Source: Mesonia aquimarina
GTDB taxonomy: Bacteria; Bacteroidota; Bacteroidia; Flavobacteriales; Flavobacteriaceae
Reading direction: 5' to 3'
Length of the DNA stretch: 64,000 nucleotides
Assembly (NCBI RefSeq): GCF_003667275.1
Contig: NZ_RCNV01000004.1
Span: 124,001-188,000 of the forward strand
A program made the position numbers and the translations under genes. This document shows, piece by piece, positions 1 through 8,890 of the stretch. Position 1 is the first letter of the stretch, and each line of letters starts with the position of its first letter. Under the pieces are notes generated by a model. That model was not told the DNA's origin, did no database searches, and saw nothing but the letters and a program-made list of their open reading frames with translations.

Positions 1-140
1 AAATGCGTCAGTAATAAACTGCCGGTAGACGATCCTATAAACATATCGTAATTACGTTTTTGCACTCGAATTAAATGTTCGGCTACGCCACCGGCATAAG
101 CACCTTTACTTCCCCCTCCTGAAATGACTAATGCACGCAT
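1..140 (-). CDS. Patatin-like phospholipase, N-terminal part (cut by window edge)
   Basis: Only the first 46 codons are inside the window. The reading begins MRALVISGGGSKGAYAGG and shortly after has GSSTGS. The first is the glycine-rich oxyanion-hole motif (GGGxKG) of patatin-like lipid acyl hydrolases, and the second is the GxSxG nucleophile elbow carrying the catalytic Ser. The catalytic Asp would lie outside the window. The ATG shares one base with the TAA stop of the M1 aminopeptidase upstream, so the two are probably co-transcribed and translationally coupled. Substrate is unknown; members hydrolyse phospholipid or neutral lipid esters. Identification as a family member is firm, a specific function is not. 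Confidence 0.8.
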   Translation of the reverse strand, partial: MRALVISGGGSKGAYAGGVAEHLIRVQKRNYDMFIGSSTGSLLLTH

Positions 141-2221
141 TATTTAAGTTGTTTTTGTAAATATTCTTGTTGCGACGCGGAATATTCTTGTTGAAATTGT
201 AAAATTCTTTTTTGGTGATAATCATTAGTCAATAATTCTCGTAATAATTCTCTACAAAAACTTCTAAAACGCCATACTTGATGCTCACAACCTTGTAATA
301 AATCTTTATAGTTTTCTGCTGAAAATGAATCGATTTGAAATAAATATCCAAAAGCATTTTCTCTAATCTCATATGCAAATTGAGGCGAGGTATAACCCGA
401 AAGTTGCTGATAAATTTGCTGCTTTTTCTGAGGCTGATAATCTTGGGTAACCAAATGTAAGGTTAACCACAACAACTCAACATTTTTATTACTAAAACCT
501 TCTATACCGGCTAACGCATCTAAATATTGATGTCGATTTTGAGGGAAATTTTGCCATAAATTAAAAAGTGCTTTTTCCTTTGTTAAATAGGAATCGTCTT
601 GTAGCAAACTTTCATATTCAGTTTTTAATTGCTTCGGAATTTGCGTTAAGCTTGAAGCAATTGCTTGACGAACTAAGATGTTATTGGTTGCAAATGCTTT
701 TTTATAAAGCTCAAGAACATTTTGTGGATTCTCCTCGGCTAATTGATAAACTACTTCTTGTCCAATATATTCATTCACTGGAAAATTTAAAGCTTTTGCT
801 AACTGCTCCCGTTTTTCTTGAAGCGGAATTTTTCTTAAAGCCGAAATTTGAAAAAACTTCAGCATAAAAGGAGATTTCTTAAGAGAATTAAAAGCTTGCG
901 TAGATTGAAAAGCTGATTGTTCTAGCCAGTCTACTTTAAAGTTATTTAAATCTATTCCGCTAACAGATTCTATTTCGGAGAGAAAATCTGAAGTTTCTAC
1001 ATTGTTAAATCCATTTTTTAACAAATAATTTTGCACTCCTTTTTTAAACGCCTCTGCCCCTACTTTTTCACGCAAAATATGTAACGCCCAAGCACCTTTT
1101 TGGTAAAAAGTAAGCGAACTTGCTTTTCCGTTTAAAAGTGCTTCGCCTTTTCCGTTATTACTCATTTCACGTAATTGCTCAGCAGTTTCGTATAATTTAT
1201 GGTAATAATAATCTTCTCCAAAAATTTCTTTTTCGGCCATTAAAGCATAAAAAGTTGCAAAGCCTTCGTGAAGCCAATGATGCGTTGAAGATTTTTCGGT
1301 TACAAAATCACCAAACCATTGGTGTGCTAATTCGTGTGCGTTTACGTTGACATAATTTCGATCGATAAATCCAATAGAATCGGTTAAAAAACTATCAGAA
1401 AAAATTGTAGCGGTCGTATTTTCCATTCCTGCATAAAGAAAATCGCGTACAGGAATTTGTTTATAATTTTGCCACGGAAAAGGAACACCGATTTCTTCTT
1501 CAAAAAAATCGAAGATTTGTTGAGAATAGCGATAAGTTGGTTCTACTTTTAATGAGTCTTTCGGTTCAAAATACAATTTCATCGGAATACCACTAGCTGA
1601 AGAAATTTCTTTAGCTTGAAAATTTCCAAAGGCAACCGCGACTAAATAACTACTCATCGGATTTTTCATATCGAATTTCCAGGTCGTTGTTTTAGCTTCG
1701 GTATTTTTATCAACTAATTTCCCATTGGCAATTACGCTATAGTTTTTAGGCACTTTATATGAAAGATCAAATTCTATTTTATCATTCATATCGTCTATAC
1801 TCGGCAACCAGTGCGAGGTGTATTTTCCTTGTCCTTGCGTCCAAACTTGATTGCTCGCAGAGTTTTCCCAGCCAACAAAATAAATGGTTTGTTTAGGTTT
1901 TACCGTGTAATTAAATTTTATAGTGTAGTTTTTTTCCGCTTTAAATTTTTTCTTAATCCAAATTTTATCTGCTGTTGTATTTAATTTCACTTTAGTTGAA
2001 GAATCTTCTGCTAATGCAACCTGAATGTTTTTAGCATCCAAAAAAATAGAATCAGTGTTTTTTAGTATTGAAAAATGATAACTGATTTCACCTTTTAGCA
2101 GTTTTTCTTGTGGTAAAATTTCTATTACACCTTCAGCTTTATTAAAATTTACACTTTCAAGTTGTTGCGCAAATAAAGACGTGCTAATAAAAAAAAAGAC
2201 AATTACAAAAACGTTTTTCAT
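140..2221 (-). CDS. M1 family zinc aminopeptidase, exported
   Basis: A 693-residue protein starting MKNVFVIVFFFISTSLFAQQ, a clear signal peptide with cleavage near the AQ. An upstream in-frame start at 2245 would put eight residues before this signal and is less likely. The gluzincin zinc site HELAH lies near residue 296, followed 18 residues later by the third ligand Glu (WLHEGFATF). The exopeptidase substrate motif appears as AGMEN in place of the usual GAMEN. The enzyme should remove N-terminal residues from peptides in the periplasm or at the surface. A C-terminal helical-repeat region of about 200 residues follows the catalytic part. Its stop overlaps the patatin-like gene start by one base. 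The gene is divergent from recG. Confidence 0.9.
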   Translation of the reverse strand: MKNVFVIVFFFISTSLFAQQLESVNFNKAEGVIEILPQEKLLKGEISYHFSILKNTDSIFLDAKNIQVALAEDSSTKVKLNTTADKIWIKKKFKAEKNYTIKFNYTVKPKQTIYFVGWENSASNQVWTQGQGKYTSHWLPSIDDMNDKIEFDLSYKVPKNYSVIANGKLVDKNTEAKTTTWKFDMKNPMSSYLVAVAFGNFQAKEISSASGIPMKLYFEPKDSLKVEPTYRYSQQIFDFFEEEIGVPFPWQNYKQIPVRDFLYAGMENTTATIFSDSFLTDSIGFIDRNYVNVNAHELAHQWFGDFVTEKSSTHHWLHEGFATFYALMAEKEIFGEDYYYHKLYETAEQLREMSNNGKGEALLNGKASSLTFYQKGAWALHILREKVGAEAFKKGVQNYLLKNGFNNVETSDFLSEIESVSGIDLNNFKVDWLEQSAFQSTQAFNSLKKSPFMLKFFQISALRKIPLQEKREQLAKALNFPVNEYIGQEVVYQLAEENPQNVLELYKKAFATNNILVRQAIASSLTQIPKQLKTEYESLLQDDSYLTKEKALFNLWQNFPQNRHQYLDALAGIEGFSNKNVELLWLTLHLVTQDYQPQKKQQIYQQLSGYTSPQFAYEIRENAFGYLFQIDSFSAENYKDLLQGCEHQVWRFRSFCRELLRELLTNDYHQKRILQFQQEYSASQQEYLQKQLK

Positions 2222-2310
2222 ACATGAAATTTGAATACCCCGCAAAATACAAAAAATCGTTTTCTCGGGATAACCAAAGTTGATTTTAGAAGTTTTCCTA
2301 TCTTCGTTTT

Positions 2311-4416
2311 ATGAATTCAGGAAATCTGCAAACTCCCATAGATTATCTAAAAGGCGTCGGACCGAATCGAGCCGATATCCTTCGCAAAGAATTGGGTATT
2401 CATATATTTGGCGACTTACTGAATTTATTTCCTAATCGATATATCGATAAAACGCGTTATTATAAAATAAACGAGCTTCAACAAAATTCTGCTGAAGTAC
2501 AGATCGTTGGAAAAATAACACATATAAAATCGGTTGCACAAAAACGCGGAAAACGCTTGGTTGCTGACTTTGTAGATGAAACCGGAAAAATGGAATTGGT
2601 TTGGTTTCGCGGAAATAAATGGCTGAAAGAAAGCTTAAAAATTAATGAACCTTATGTAATTTTTGGGAAAGTAAATTGGTTTAACGGTAGTTTTTCAATG
2701 CCGCATCCCGATATGGAATTGCTAAAAGAGCATCAGCAAAATATGCGCGTGGCGATGCAACCTATTTATCCTTCTACCGAAATATTGAGCAACCGCGGAA
2801 TTAGCAATCGCGTGATTATAAAAATTATTCAGCAGGTTTTTCTAGAAAATAAAAAAGGATTTTTAGAAACCTTGCCGCAATCGCTTCGGAAAGAATTAAA
2901 ATTAATTTCAAAAACCGAAGCACTTTTTAATGTTCATTTTCCGCAATCGCCAGAAAAATTAACGCAAGCGCAATTCCGATTAAAATTTGAAGAGCTTTTT
3001 TATATTCAGCTTCAATTATTGATTAAAAATAGGTTACGAAAGCAAAAAATTAAAGGTTTTGTTTTCGATGAAGTTGGCGAATATTTTAATCAGTTTTATA
3101 AAAATTTTCTTCCGTTTGAATTAACCAATGCGCAAAAACGCGTTGTGAAGGAAATTAGAAACGATTTAGGAACCGGCGCCCAAATGAACCGTTTATTGCA
3201 AGGCGATGTGGGTTCAGGAAAAACCATTGTCGCTTTTATGTCGTCTTTACTGGCGCTAGATAATAAATTTCAGGCGTGTATTATGGCACCAACCGAAATT
3301 TTGGCTACGCAACATTATAACGGTTTACAAGAATGGTGCGAAAAACTCGGAATTACGATTGAGCTACTGACCGGTTCAACAAAAAAATCTGGCAGAAAAA
3401 TCATCCACGAAAATTTAGAATCGGGCGAACTTCATATTCTAGTTGGAACACACGCTTTGCTAGAAGATAAAGTTCAGTTTCAAAATTTAGGACTCGCTAT
3501 TATTGATGAACAACATCGTTTTGGCGTGGCGCAACGTGCTAAACTTTGGAAGAAAAATACTATTCCGCCGCATGTTTTAGTGATGACCGCAACGCCAATA
3601 CCACGAACTTTGGCGATGAGTTTGTATGGCGATCTCGATATTTCTGTAATTGACGAATTACCACCGGGAAGAAAATCGATTAAAACGGTGCATCGTTTTG
3701 ATAATAATAGGTTGAAGGTTTTTCGATTTATTCGTGATGAAATAAAAAAAGGAAGACAAATTTATATTGTTTATCCGTTAATTGAAGAAAGCGAGTCGAT
3801 GGACTACAAAGATTTAATGGATGGGTACGAAAGTATTGCGCGTGATTTCCCGATGCCGGAATATCAAATTTCTATTGTTCACGGAAAAATGAAACCCGCC
3901 GATAAAGATTACGAAATGAAGCGTTTTGCCAATGGCGAAACGCAAATTATGGTGGCAACTACGGTAATTGAAGTCGGTGTAAATGTAACCAATGCCAGCG
4001 TAATGATTATTGAAAGTGCAGAACGATTCGGGCTTTCGCAATTGCACCAATTGCGCGGTCGCGTTGGTCGTGGCGCTGAACAAAGTTATTGCATTTTAAT
4101 GACCGGCCACAAACTTTCTAGTGATAGTAAAACACGTTTAGAAACGATGGTAAAAACCAACGACGGTTTTGAAATTGCTGAAGTAGATTTAAAATTACGT
4201 GGGCCCGGAGATATTATGGGAACGCAACAAAGTGGCGTTTTAAATTTAAAAATTGCTGATATTGTAAAAGACAATCAGATTTTAAAAAGTGCGCGGTTTT
4301 ATGCTATGAAATTATTGAAAGAAGATCCAAATTTAGAAGAGGAAGATCATAAAATTGTTCGTTATACTTATAATCTTATCGCTAAAGACAAAACCATTTG
4401 GAATTATATAAGTTGA
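2311..4416 (+). CDS. recG: ATP-dependent DNA helicase RecG
   Basis: At 701 residues this is full length for RecG, the superfamily 2 branch-migration helicase that remodels stalled forks and Holliday junctions. The N-terminal wedge/OB domain covers roughly residues 1-230. Walker A is GDVGSGKT near residue 298, the DExH box is DEQH near residue 399 with the following HRFG, and the C-terminal helicase motif VI region reads QLRGRVGRG. The TRG-like end (GPGDIMGTQQSG) is present. The ATG at 2311 follows a short 65-bp intergenic space shared with the divergent aminopeptidase gene. It converges on a tiny membrane-protein gene, with one base between the two stops. Confidence 0.97.
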   Translation: MNSGNLQTPIDYLKGVGPNRADILRKELGIHIFGDLLNLFPNRYIDKTRYYKINELQQNSAEVQIVGKITHIKSVAQKRGKRLVADFVDETGKMELVWFRGNKWLKESLKINEPYVIFGKVNWFNGSFSMPHPDMELLKEHQQNMRVAMQPIYPSTEILSNRGISNRVIIKIIQQVFLENKKGFLETLPQSLRKELKLISKTEALFNVHFPQSPEKLTQAQFRLKFEELFYIQLQLLIKNRLRKQKIKGFVFDEVGEYFNQFYKNFLPFELTNAQKRVVKEIRNDLGTGAQMNRLLQGDVGSGKTIVAFMSSLLALDNKFQACIMAPTEILATQHYNGLQEWCEKLGITIELLTGSTKKSGRKIIHENLESGELHILVGTHALLEDKVQFQNLGLAIIDEQHRFGVAQRAKLWKKNTIPPHVLVMTATPIPRTLAMSLYGDLDISVIDELPPGRKSIKTVHRFDNNRLKVFRFIRDEIKKGRQIYIVYPLIEESESMDYKDLMDGYESIARDFPMPEYQISIVHGKMKPADKDYEMKRFANGETQIMVATTVIEVGVNVTNASVMIIESAERFGLSQLHQLRGRVGRGAEQSYCILMTGHKLSSDSKTRLETMVKTNDGFEIAEVDLKLRGPGDIMGTQQSGVLNLKIADIVKDNQILKSARFYAMKLLKEDPNLEEEDHKIVRYTYNLIAKDKTIWNYIS

Positions 4417-4417
4417 T

Positions 4418-4597
4418 TTAAAAAGATCTAAGCATAATTGCCTGCGCTAAAAATGCCAGAAACCATATTCCCCATAAAACAAAAAAAAGTTTATTTTCTT
4501 TAATTTTAGAAGCGTATTTTTGTGCAACTGTTTTTGCAAAATAGACTACTGCAAAAGAAGCAGTCACAGAAAATAAAATTAATAAAACGTTTTCCAT
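4418..4597 (-). CDS. Small two-helix membrane protein, 59 residues, unknown
   Basis: An open frame of 59 codons runs from ATG at 4597 to TAA at 4418, one base away from the convergent recG stop. The protein starts MENVLLILFSVTASFAVVYF and ends LAQAIMLRSF. It has two hydrophobic stretches (about residues 3-21 and 37-55) separated by a short lysine-rich loop (QKYASKIKENK), a typical hairpin membrane topology. The frame fills the recG to lipoprotein gap almost exactly and its composition looks coding, with charged residues confined to the loop and ends. I do not recognise a family. It may be an accessory membrane peptide; function unknown. Confidence 0.65.
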   Translation of the reverse strand: MENVLLILFSVTASFAVVYFAKTVAQKYASKIKENKLFFVLWGIWFLAFLAQAIMLRSF

Positions 4598-4644
4598 AAA
4601 GAAATTTGGTGGGTGAAAATTTCAAATATATAGTTTTAAAATTT

Positions 4645-5094
4645 TTACTGCCTGATTTTTTTTAAAACAAATAAAACCTCTTTTTCATCATCAGCAATTC
4701 GAGCAATTAAATTTTCGTCTTTAATTTTATAATCAATAATTTTCGGAAAATAATTAATATCATTTCTAGCCCTAAAGTTATCTTTCTTTATATCCTCAAG
4801 CGGAAATAAAACCGGATTTTCGTGAACACCTTCCACTTTATAAATCCACTGATTTTTCTCCTTCAATAAAGTCAAATTTTCTTTAAAGACAGTATCGCTT
4901 TCTTTTAAAGTGAAACCAATACCTACATATTTTTTGGTATTAATTTTTTTCCAAATTTCAAATGTTCTTTCATCTGAATTTTCATTAATTCGCTGCCAAT
5001 TTCCGATAAGCCAATCAAAGTTAACTTCCGGTTTTTCACAGCTAATAGATATGAATAAAAACCCAATAAATAATATTGAAAAATAGCGATTCAT
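4645..5094 (-). CDS. DUF6265-like lipoprotein
   Basis: A 149-residue protein with an N-terminal hydrophobic segment followed by ISISCEKP, a lipobox with Cys at about residue 19, so it is probably a lipoprotein. After it comes WLIGNWQR and then FEIWKK, the pattern of small Bacteroidota beta-barrel proteins grouped as DUF6265, which carry a conserved G-x-W near the start. The fold is expected to be a calycin-like barrel, but no enzyme or ligand role is established. It stands alone between the small membrane protein and the divergent pheT. The lipobox and family pattern are visible; any role in binding a hydrophobic ligand would be a guess. Confidence 0.7.
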   Translation of the reverse strand: MNRYFSILFIGFLFISISCEKPEVNFDWLIGNWQRINENSDERTFEIWKKINTKKYVGIGFTLKESDTVFKENLTLLKEKNQWIYKVEGVHENPVLFPLEDIKKDNFRARNDINYFPKIIDYKIKDENLIARIADDEKEVLFVLKKIRQ

Positions 5095-5191
5095 ATTCAG
5101 AGAATTTAATTGTTAAAGATAAGTTTAAAATCAAGATTATTTTTCAAAAAACCTAGTGTAATTTTGCTTCTAGATTTGCCAAAATTAATCC

Positions 5192-5199
5192 TATCTTTG
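5192..5199 (+). promoter_or_regulatory. Bacteroidota -7 promoter box for pheT
   Basis: TATCTTTG matches the TAnnTTTG -7 element used by the Bacteroidota primary sigma factor and lies 24 bp before the pheT ATG. TTTG/TTTTG stretches upstream are at 13 and 25 bp spacing, so the -33 element is not clear. Confidence 0.6.
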
Positions 5200-5223
5200 C
5201 CAACCGAAAAAAGCACATAAACC

Positions 5224-7653
5224 ATGAAAGTTTCATACAACTGGATAAAACAATTTATTAAAACCGATTGGAATGCCGAAAAAACCGGAAAACTCTTAAC
5301 CGACCTTGGTTTGGAGGTTGAAGGAATCGATAAATTTGAGTCGGTAAAAGGTGGCTTAGAAGGTATTGTGGTAGGTCACGTGCTTACCTGCGAAAAACAC
5401 GAAAATGCCGACCGGTTAAAAGTTACCACGGTAGAAATTGGTGAAGATGAACCGGTGCAAATTGTATGTGGAGCGCCAAATGTAGAAGTTGGTCAAAATG
5501 TGCCCGTAGCCACTGTTGGCACAACTTTATATACTGAAGCCGGCGAAGCTTGGAAAATTAAAATGGGTAAAATTCGTGGTGAAGTAAGCCATGGGATGAT
5601 TTGTGCCGAAGATGAATTAGGTCTAGGAAAAAGCCACGACGGCATTATGGTTCTTGATGAAAAACTTACTCCGGGAACACCCTTAAAAAAAGTTTTTGAT
5701 GTTGAAACCGATAATATTTTTGAAATTGGCTTAACACCAAACAGAGCTGATGCGATGAGTCATTACGGCGTAGCTCGCGATTTAAAAGCAGGCTTTATTC
5801 AGCAAGAAATAAATACCGCTTTAGATTCTCCTTCGGTTAGTAATTTTCATGTAGAAAACAGAAGCAAAAGAATTTTAATAGAAGTTGAAGATTACGATTT
5901 AGCACCGCGTTATTGCGGAGTTACACTTTCTGAAATAAAAGTTGGTCCTTCTCCTAAATGGTTACAAAACCGATTAAAAGCAATTGGCCTAACTCCTAAA
6001 AATAATGTAGTTGATGTCACAAATTACGTGATGCACGAGTTAGGACAACCGCTACACGCCTTTGACGCTGACCAAATTTCCGGGAATAAAATAAAAGTTC
6101 AGCGTGCTAAAGCTGGTACAAAATTTACAACCTTAGATGAAGTTGAACGCAAATTGCACGAAGATGATTTAATGATTTGCGATGCCGAAAAACCGCTTTG
6201 TATTGCCGGTGTTTTTGGTGGACTAGATTCTGGAGTTACTGAAAAAACGAGTAGCATTTTTCTAGAAAGTGCCTATTTTAATCCGGTAAGCGTTCGTAAA
6301 ACTGCTAAACGTCACGGACTTAATACCGATGCGTCTTTTAGGTTTGAACGCGGAATTGACCCTAACATTACAAAATATGCCTTGCGAAGAGCTGCATTAT
6401 TAATTCAGCAAACTGGTGGTGGTTATGTTTCTAGTGATATTGATGATGTGTACCCAAAGAAAATTGAAGATTTCCAGGTATTTTTAACTTTTGATAAAAT
6501 CAACAAATTAATCGGGCAAGAAATTGAAAGTGAAACCATTAAATCTATTCTAGCTTCACTGGAAATTCGTGTCAATAATGTAACTGAAAGTGGTTTAGGC
6601 TTAACTATTCCCGCATACCGAGTTGATGTGCAACGTGAAGTTGATGTAATTGAAGAAATTCTTCGTGTTTATGGTTATAACAATATTGAATTTAATGAGA
6701 AACTAAACGCATCCATTTCAAATTCAACTCGATTTGAAGATTATAAACTTCAGAATATTATTGCTAATCAATTGGTTGGACAAGGATTTTACGAGATGAT
6801 GGCCAACTCATTAACCAGTAAAGAATACGCAGATTTATCTGAAGATCTAAAAGCAGAACACAATATAGAAATGCTAAATCCGCTGAGTCAAGATTTATCA
6901 GCAATGCGCCAATCTTTATTATTTAGCGGTTTAGAAGCTGTCGCTTATAATTTGAATCGGAAAAATGAAAATTTAAAGTTTTTTGAATTTGGAAAAAGCT
7001 ATCATAATTTTCCCGGTTCCGGAAGAACAGAACAAAAGCATTTAAGTCTTTTAATAAGCGGAAACAGAACACAAGAACGTTGGAACAGCGCTCCTAAAAA
7101 AAGTGATTTCTTCTATGCAAAGGGAATAATCACTGCTGTTTTAGAACGTTTAGGAATTACAGATTTTGATTTTAAACCTTTAACTTCTACTAATTTTTCT
7201 GAAGGTGTAGCATTGCACTACAAGAAAAATAAATTAGTAGAATTTGGTGTAATTAAAAAATCGATTTTGAAAAAATTTGCAATAGACCAAGAAGTGCTTT
7301 TTGCAGATTTTGATTGGAGTAAAGTAATAGAATTTGTAAAAAAACAACAAACTAGTTTTACGGCTATTTCTAAGTTTCCGTCAGTGAGGAGAGATTTTGC
7401 CTTATTGTTAGATGATTCGGTGAGCTTTCAAGATATTTATGACATCGCTGTAAAAACTGAGAAGAAAATTTTAAAACAAGTAGAACTTTTTGATGTTTAT
7501 GAAGGAAAAAATCTTCCGGATGGTAAAAAAAGTTATGCAGTAAGTTTTACTTTTCTGGATGAAAAGAAAACCTTAACCGATAAGCAAGTTGATAAGGTGA
7601 TGAATAAACTTCAAACACAATTTGAAAAACAACTAAACGCATCCCTTCGATAA
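5224..7653 (+). CDS. pheT: Phenylalanine-tRNA ligase beta subunit
   Basis: An 809-residue protein of standard length for the PheT chain of the alpha2-beta2 phenylalanyl-tRNA synthetase. The EMAP/OB tRNA-binding domain lies at about residues 40-155 (VVGHVLTCEKHENADRLKV, then GMICAEDELGLG). The B3/B4 editing region follows (NNVVDVTNYVMHELGQPLHA, residues ~260-280), then B5 and the synthetase-like core. The FDX-ACB anticodon-binding domain ends the protein (SKFPSVRRDFALLLDD from ~residue 717). The partner pheS is not next to it, as is common in this phylum. The stop is followed seven bases later by an inverted-repeat element that probably ends the transcript. Confidence 0.97.
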   Translation: MKVSYNWIKQFIKTDWNAEKTGKLLTDLGLEVEGIDKFESVKGGLEGIVVGHVLTCEKHENADRLKVTTVEIGEDEPVQIVCGAPNVEVGQNVPVATVGTTLYTEAGEAWKIKMGKIRGEVSHGMICAEDELGLGKSHDGIMVLDEKLTPGTPLKKVFDVETDNIFEIGLTPNRADAMSHYGVARDLKAGFIQQEINTALDSPSVSNFHVENRSKRILIEVEDYDLAPRYCGVTLSEIKVGPSPKWLQNRLKAIGLTPKNNVVDVTNYVMHELGQPLHAFDADQISGNKIKVQRAKAGTKFTTLDEVERKLHEDDLMICDAEKPLCIAGVFGGLDSGVTEKTSSIFLESAYFNPVSVRKTAKRHGLNTDASFRFERGIDPNITKYALRRAALLIQQTGGGYVSSDIDDVYPKKIEDFQVFLTFDKINKLIGQEIESETIKSILASLEIRVNNVTESGLGLTIPAYRVDVQREVDVIEEILRVYGYNNIEFNEKLNASISNSTRFEDYKLQNIIANQLVGQGFYEMMANSLTSKEYADLSEDLKAEHNIEMLNPLSQDLSAMRQSLLFSGLEAVAYNLNRKNENLKFFEFGKSYHNFPGSGRTEQKHLSLLISGNRTQERWNSAPKKSDFFYAKGIITAVLERLGITDFDFKPLTSTNFSEGVALHYKKNKLVEFGVIKKSILKKFAIDQEVLFADFDWSKVIEFVKKQQTSFTAISKFPSVRRDFALLLDDSVSFQDIYDIAVKTEKKILKQVELFDVYEGKNLPDGKKSYAVSFTFLDEKKTLTDKQVDKVMNKLQTQFEKQLNASLR

Positions 7654-7660
7654 AAAATTA

Positions 7661-7796
7661 AAGAGGCTGTCTAAAAAGAATAAAAAAAATGTCATTCTGA
7701 ATTTATTTCAGAATCTCATCTTTCTGAATTACAATTAAATATGAGAACCTGAATCAAGTTCAGGTTGACAAAAGTAGACTTTTTAGACAGCCTCTT
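7661..7796. repeat. 136-bp element with 18-bp perfect inverted ends (copy 1)
   Basis: The element is bounded by AAGAGGCTGTCTAAAAAG (7661-7678) and its exact reverse complement (7779-7796), then a T run. Inside are two shorter palindromes: TTCTGAA/TTCAGAA (7695-7701 and 7707-7713) and AACCTGAA/TTCAGGTT (7746-7753 and 7759-7766). A second, closely similar copy lies at 29987-30121. It begins 7 bp after the pheT stop and contains no open frame. It could act as a transcription terminator on either strand, or be a non-autonomous mobile repeat. Confidence 0.9.
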
Positions 7797-7844
7797 TTTT
7801 TATGCCTAAAATTCCTATTTTTAGAAAAGTAACAATCAATTTTT

Positions 7845-8294
7845 ATGGAAATTAATAAAGAATTCATTATTAAAATGGCAGAAAACTTAATTCCGCTTCA
7901 TCAGTTTTTAGGTCTTAAAGTTTTATCTTTAGAAAGCGGTTATGCAAAAGTAAGAGTTCCTTTTAAAAAAGAAGTTGTTGGCGATGTTAGAAATAATCGC
8001 TGGCACGGTGGGATAATCGCAACAATAATGGATTCAGTTGGAGGAATTGTGGGAAGCACTTACGGCTCTTCTACCAAAGATAAAATGGCAACAATAGATT
8101 TGCGTGTAGATTATTTAAAAGCTGCTCAAGACTCTGCCTTAATTGTTGAAGGAGAACTGGTGCGCTTAGGAAACAGAATAATGGTAGTAAGAATGCGTGC
8201 ATTTTCTGAAAATGATGAAAACAACTTGATTGCTGAAGGAAAAGGCGTTTATAATTTTATTAGAATGCAAAAAAAAAAGCGACCAATAAATTGA
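7845..8294 (+). CDS. Hotdog-fold thioesterase (PaaI/YbgC-like)
   Basis: A 149-residue hotdog-fold protein. The family signature reads HGGIIATIMDSVGG from about residue 54, in which the Asp acts as the catalytic acid/base of PaaI-type acyl-CoA thioesterases, and the strand pattern MATIDLRVDYLKAA matches the long beta strand after it. It should hydrolyse an acyl- or aryl-CoA, but the substrate cannot be read from the sequence. It is a single gene between the repeat element and a convergent fasciclin gene. Its TGA stop (8292-8294) lies in the loop of its own terminator hairpin, so the last codons (KKKRPIN) also encode the stem. Confidence 0.88.
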   Translation: MEINKEFIIKMAENLIPLHQFLGLKVLSLESGYAKVRVPFKKEVVGDVRNNRWHGGIIATIMDSVGGIVGSTYGSSTKDKMATIDLRVDYLKAAQDSALIVEGELVRLGNRIMVVRMRAFSENDENNLIAEGKGVYNFIRMQKKKRPIN

Positions 8295-8304
8295 TCGCTT
8301 TTTT
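8272..8304. terminator. Intrinsic terminator overlapping thioesterase stop
   Basis: AAAAAGCGA (8274-8282) pairs with TCGCTTTTT (8295-8303) around a 12-base loop, giving an A-run/stem/T-run that would work in both directions, also ending the convergent fasciclin transcript. Confidence 0.75.
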
Positions 8305-8332
8305 GATTTTCAAAGCAATAAATTTTCCCAAA

Positions 8333-8890
8333 TTATTTTTTAGGAAGTAAAACCGTATCAACAACGTGAATTACCCCATTAGATTGCATAACATTTGCAA
8401 TAGTTACTGTAGCTACGTTTCCGGCAACGTCTTTAATTTTCACCATATCGCCATCCATCATTGCAGTTAACTTTTCGCCATTTACAGTTTTGAAGGTAAA
8501 TTTTCCATCATTTTTTTTAATCATCTTCATGATTTTTTTTGCGGTCCATTTTCCTGAAGCTACGTGATAAGTTAAAATTCCTTGTAACATTTTTTTATTT
8601 TCCGGCTTCAATAAAGTTTCTACAGTTCCGTTAGGTAATTTTTCAAAAGCTGCATTGGTTGGTGCAAAAACCGTAAATGGTCCTTCTCCTTGTAAAGTTT
8701 CAACTAAACCTGCAGCTTTTACAGCAGCAACAAGCGTTGTGTGATCTTTAGAATTTACTGCGTTTTCAACAATATTTTTTGAAGGATACATTTCAGCTCC
8801 GCCAACCATTTTAGTTTGTGCATAAGTAAATCCACTTAGCAAAATTGTTATTGCTAAAATTGTCTGTTTTAAAACACTTTTCTTTTTCAT
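8333..8890 (-). CDS. Secreted fasciclin (FAS1) domain protein
   Basis: A 185-residue protein with signal peptide (ILLSGFTYAQ) and a single FAS1 domain covering about residues 45-183. Motif H1 is present as GPFTVFAPTNAAF, followed by the YHVASGKW segment and the C-terminal H2-like part (SNGVIHVVDTVLLP). FAS1 domains mediate adhesion and occur widely as exported proteins in marine Flavobacteria, where some are induced by light; that regulation is knowledge about relatives, not seen here. It is monocistronic, with a terminator shared with the thioesterase gene. Stand-alone FAS1 proteins of this size are common. Family assignment is secure. Confidence 0.93.
   Translation of the reverse strand: MKKKSVLKQTILAITILLSGFTYAQTKMVGGAEMYPSKNIVENAVNSKDHTTLVAAVKAAGLVETLQGEGPFTVFAPTNAAFEKLPNGTVETLLKPENKKMLQGILTYHVASGKWTAKKIMKMIKKNDGKFTFKTVNGEKLTAMMDGDMVKIKDVAGNVATVTIANVMQSNGVIHVVDTVLLPKK

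Noticed and set aside
568-867. Plus-strand frame inside the M1 aminopeptidase gene
   Set aside because: Antisense shadow; the minus-strand frame has a full zinc-peptidase signature and the plus frame has no recognisable domain.
7661-7796. CRISPR-like repeat unit
   Set aside because: Only two copies 22 kb apart, with inverted ends and no spacer array or cas gene.
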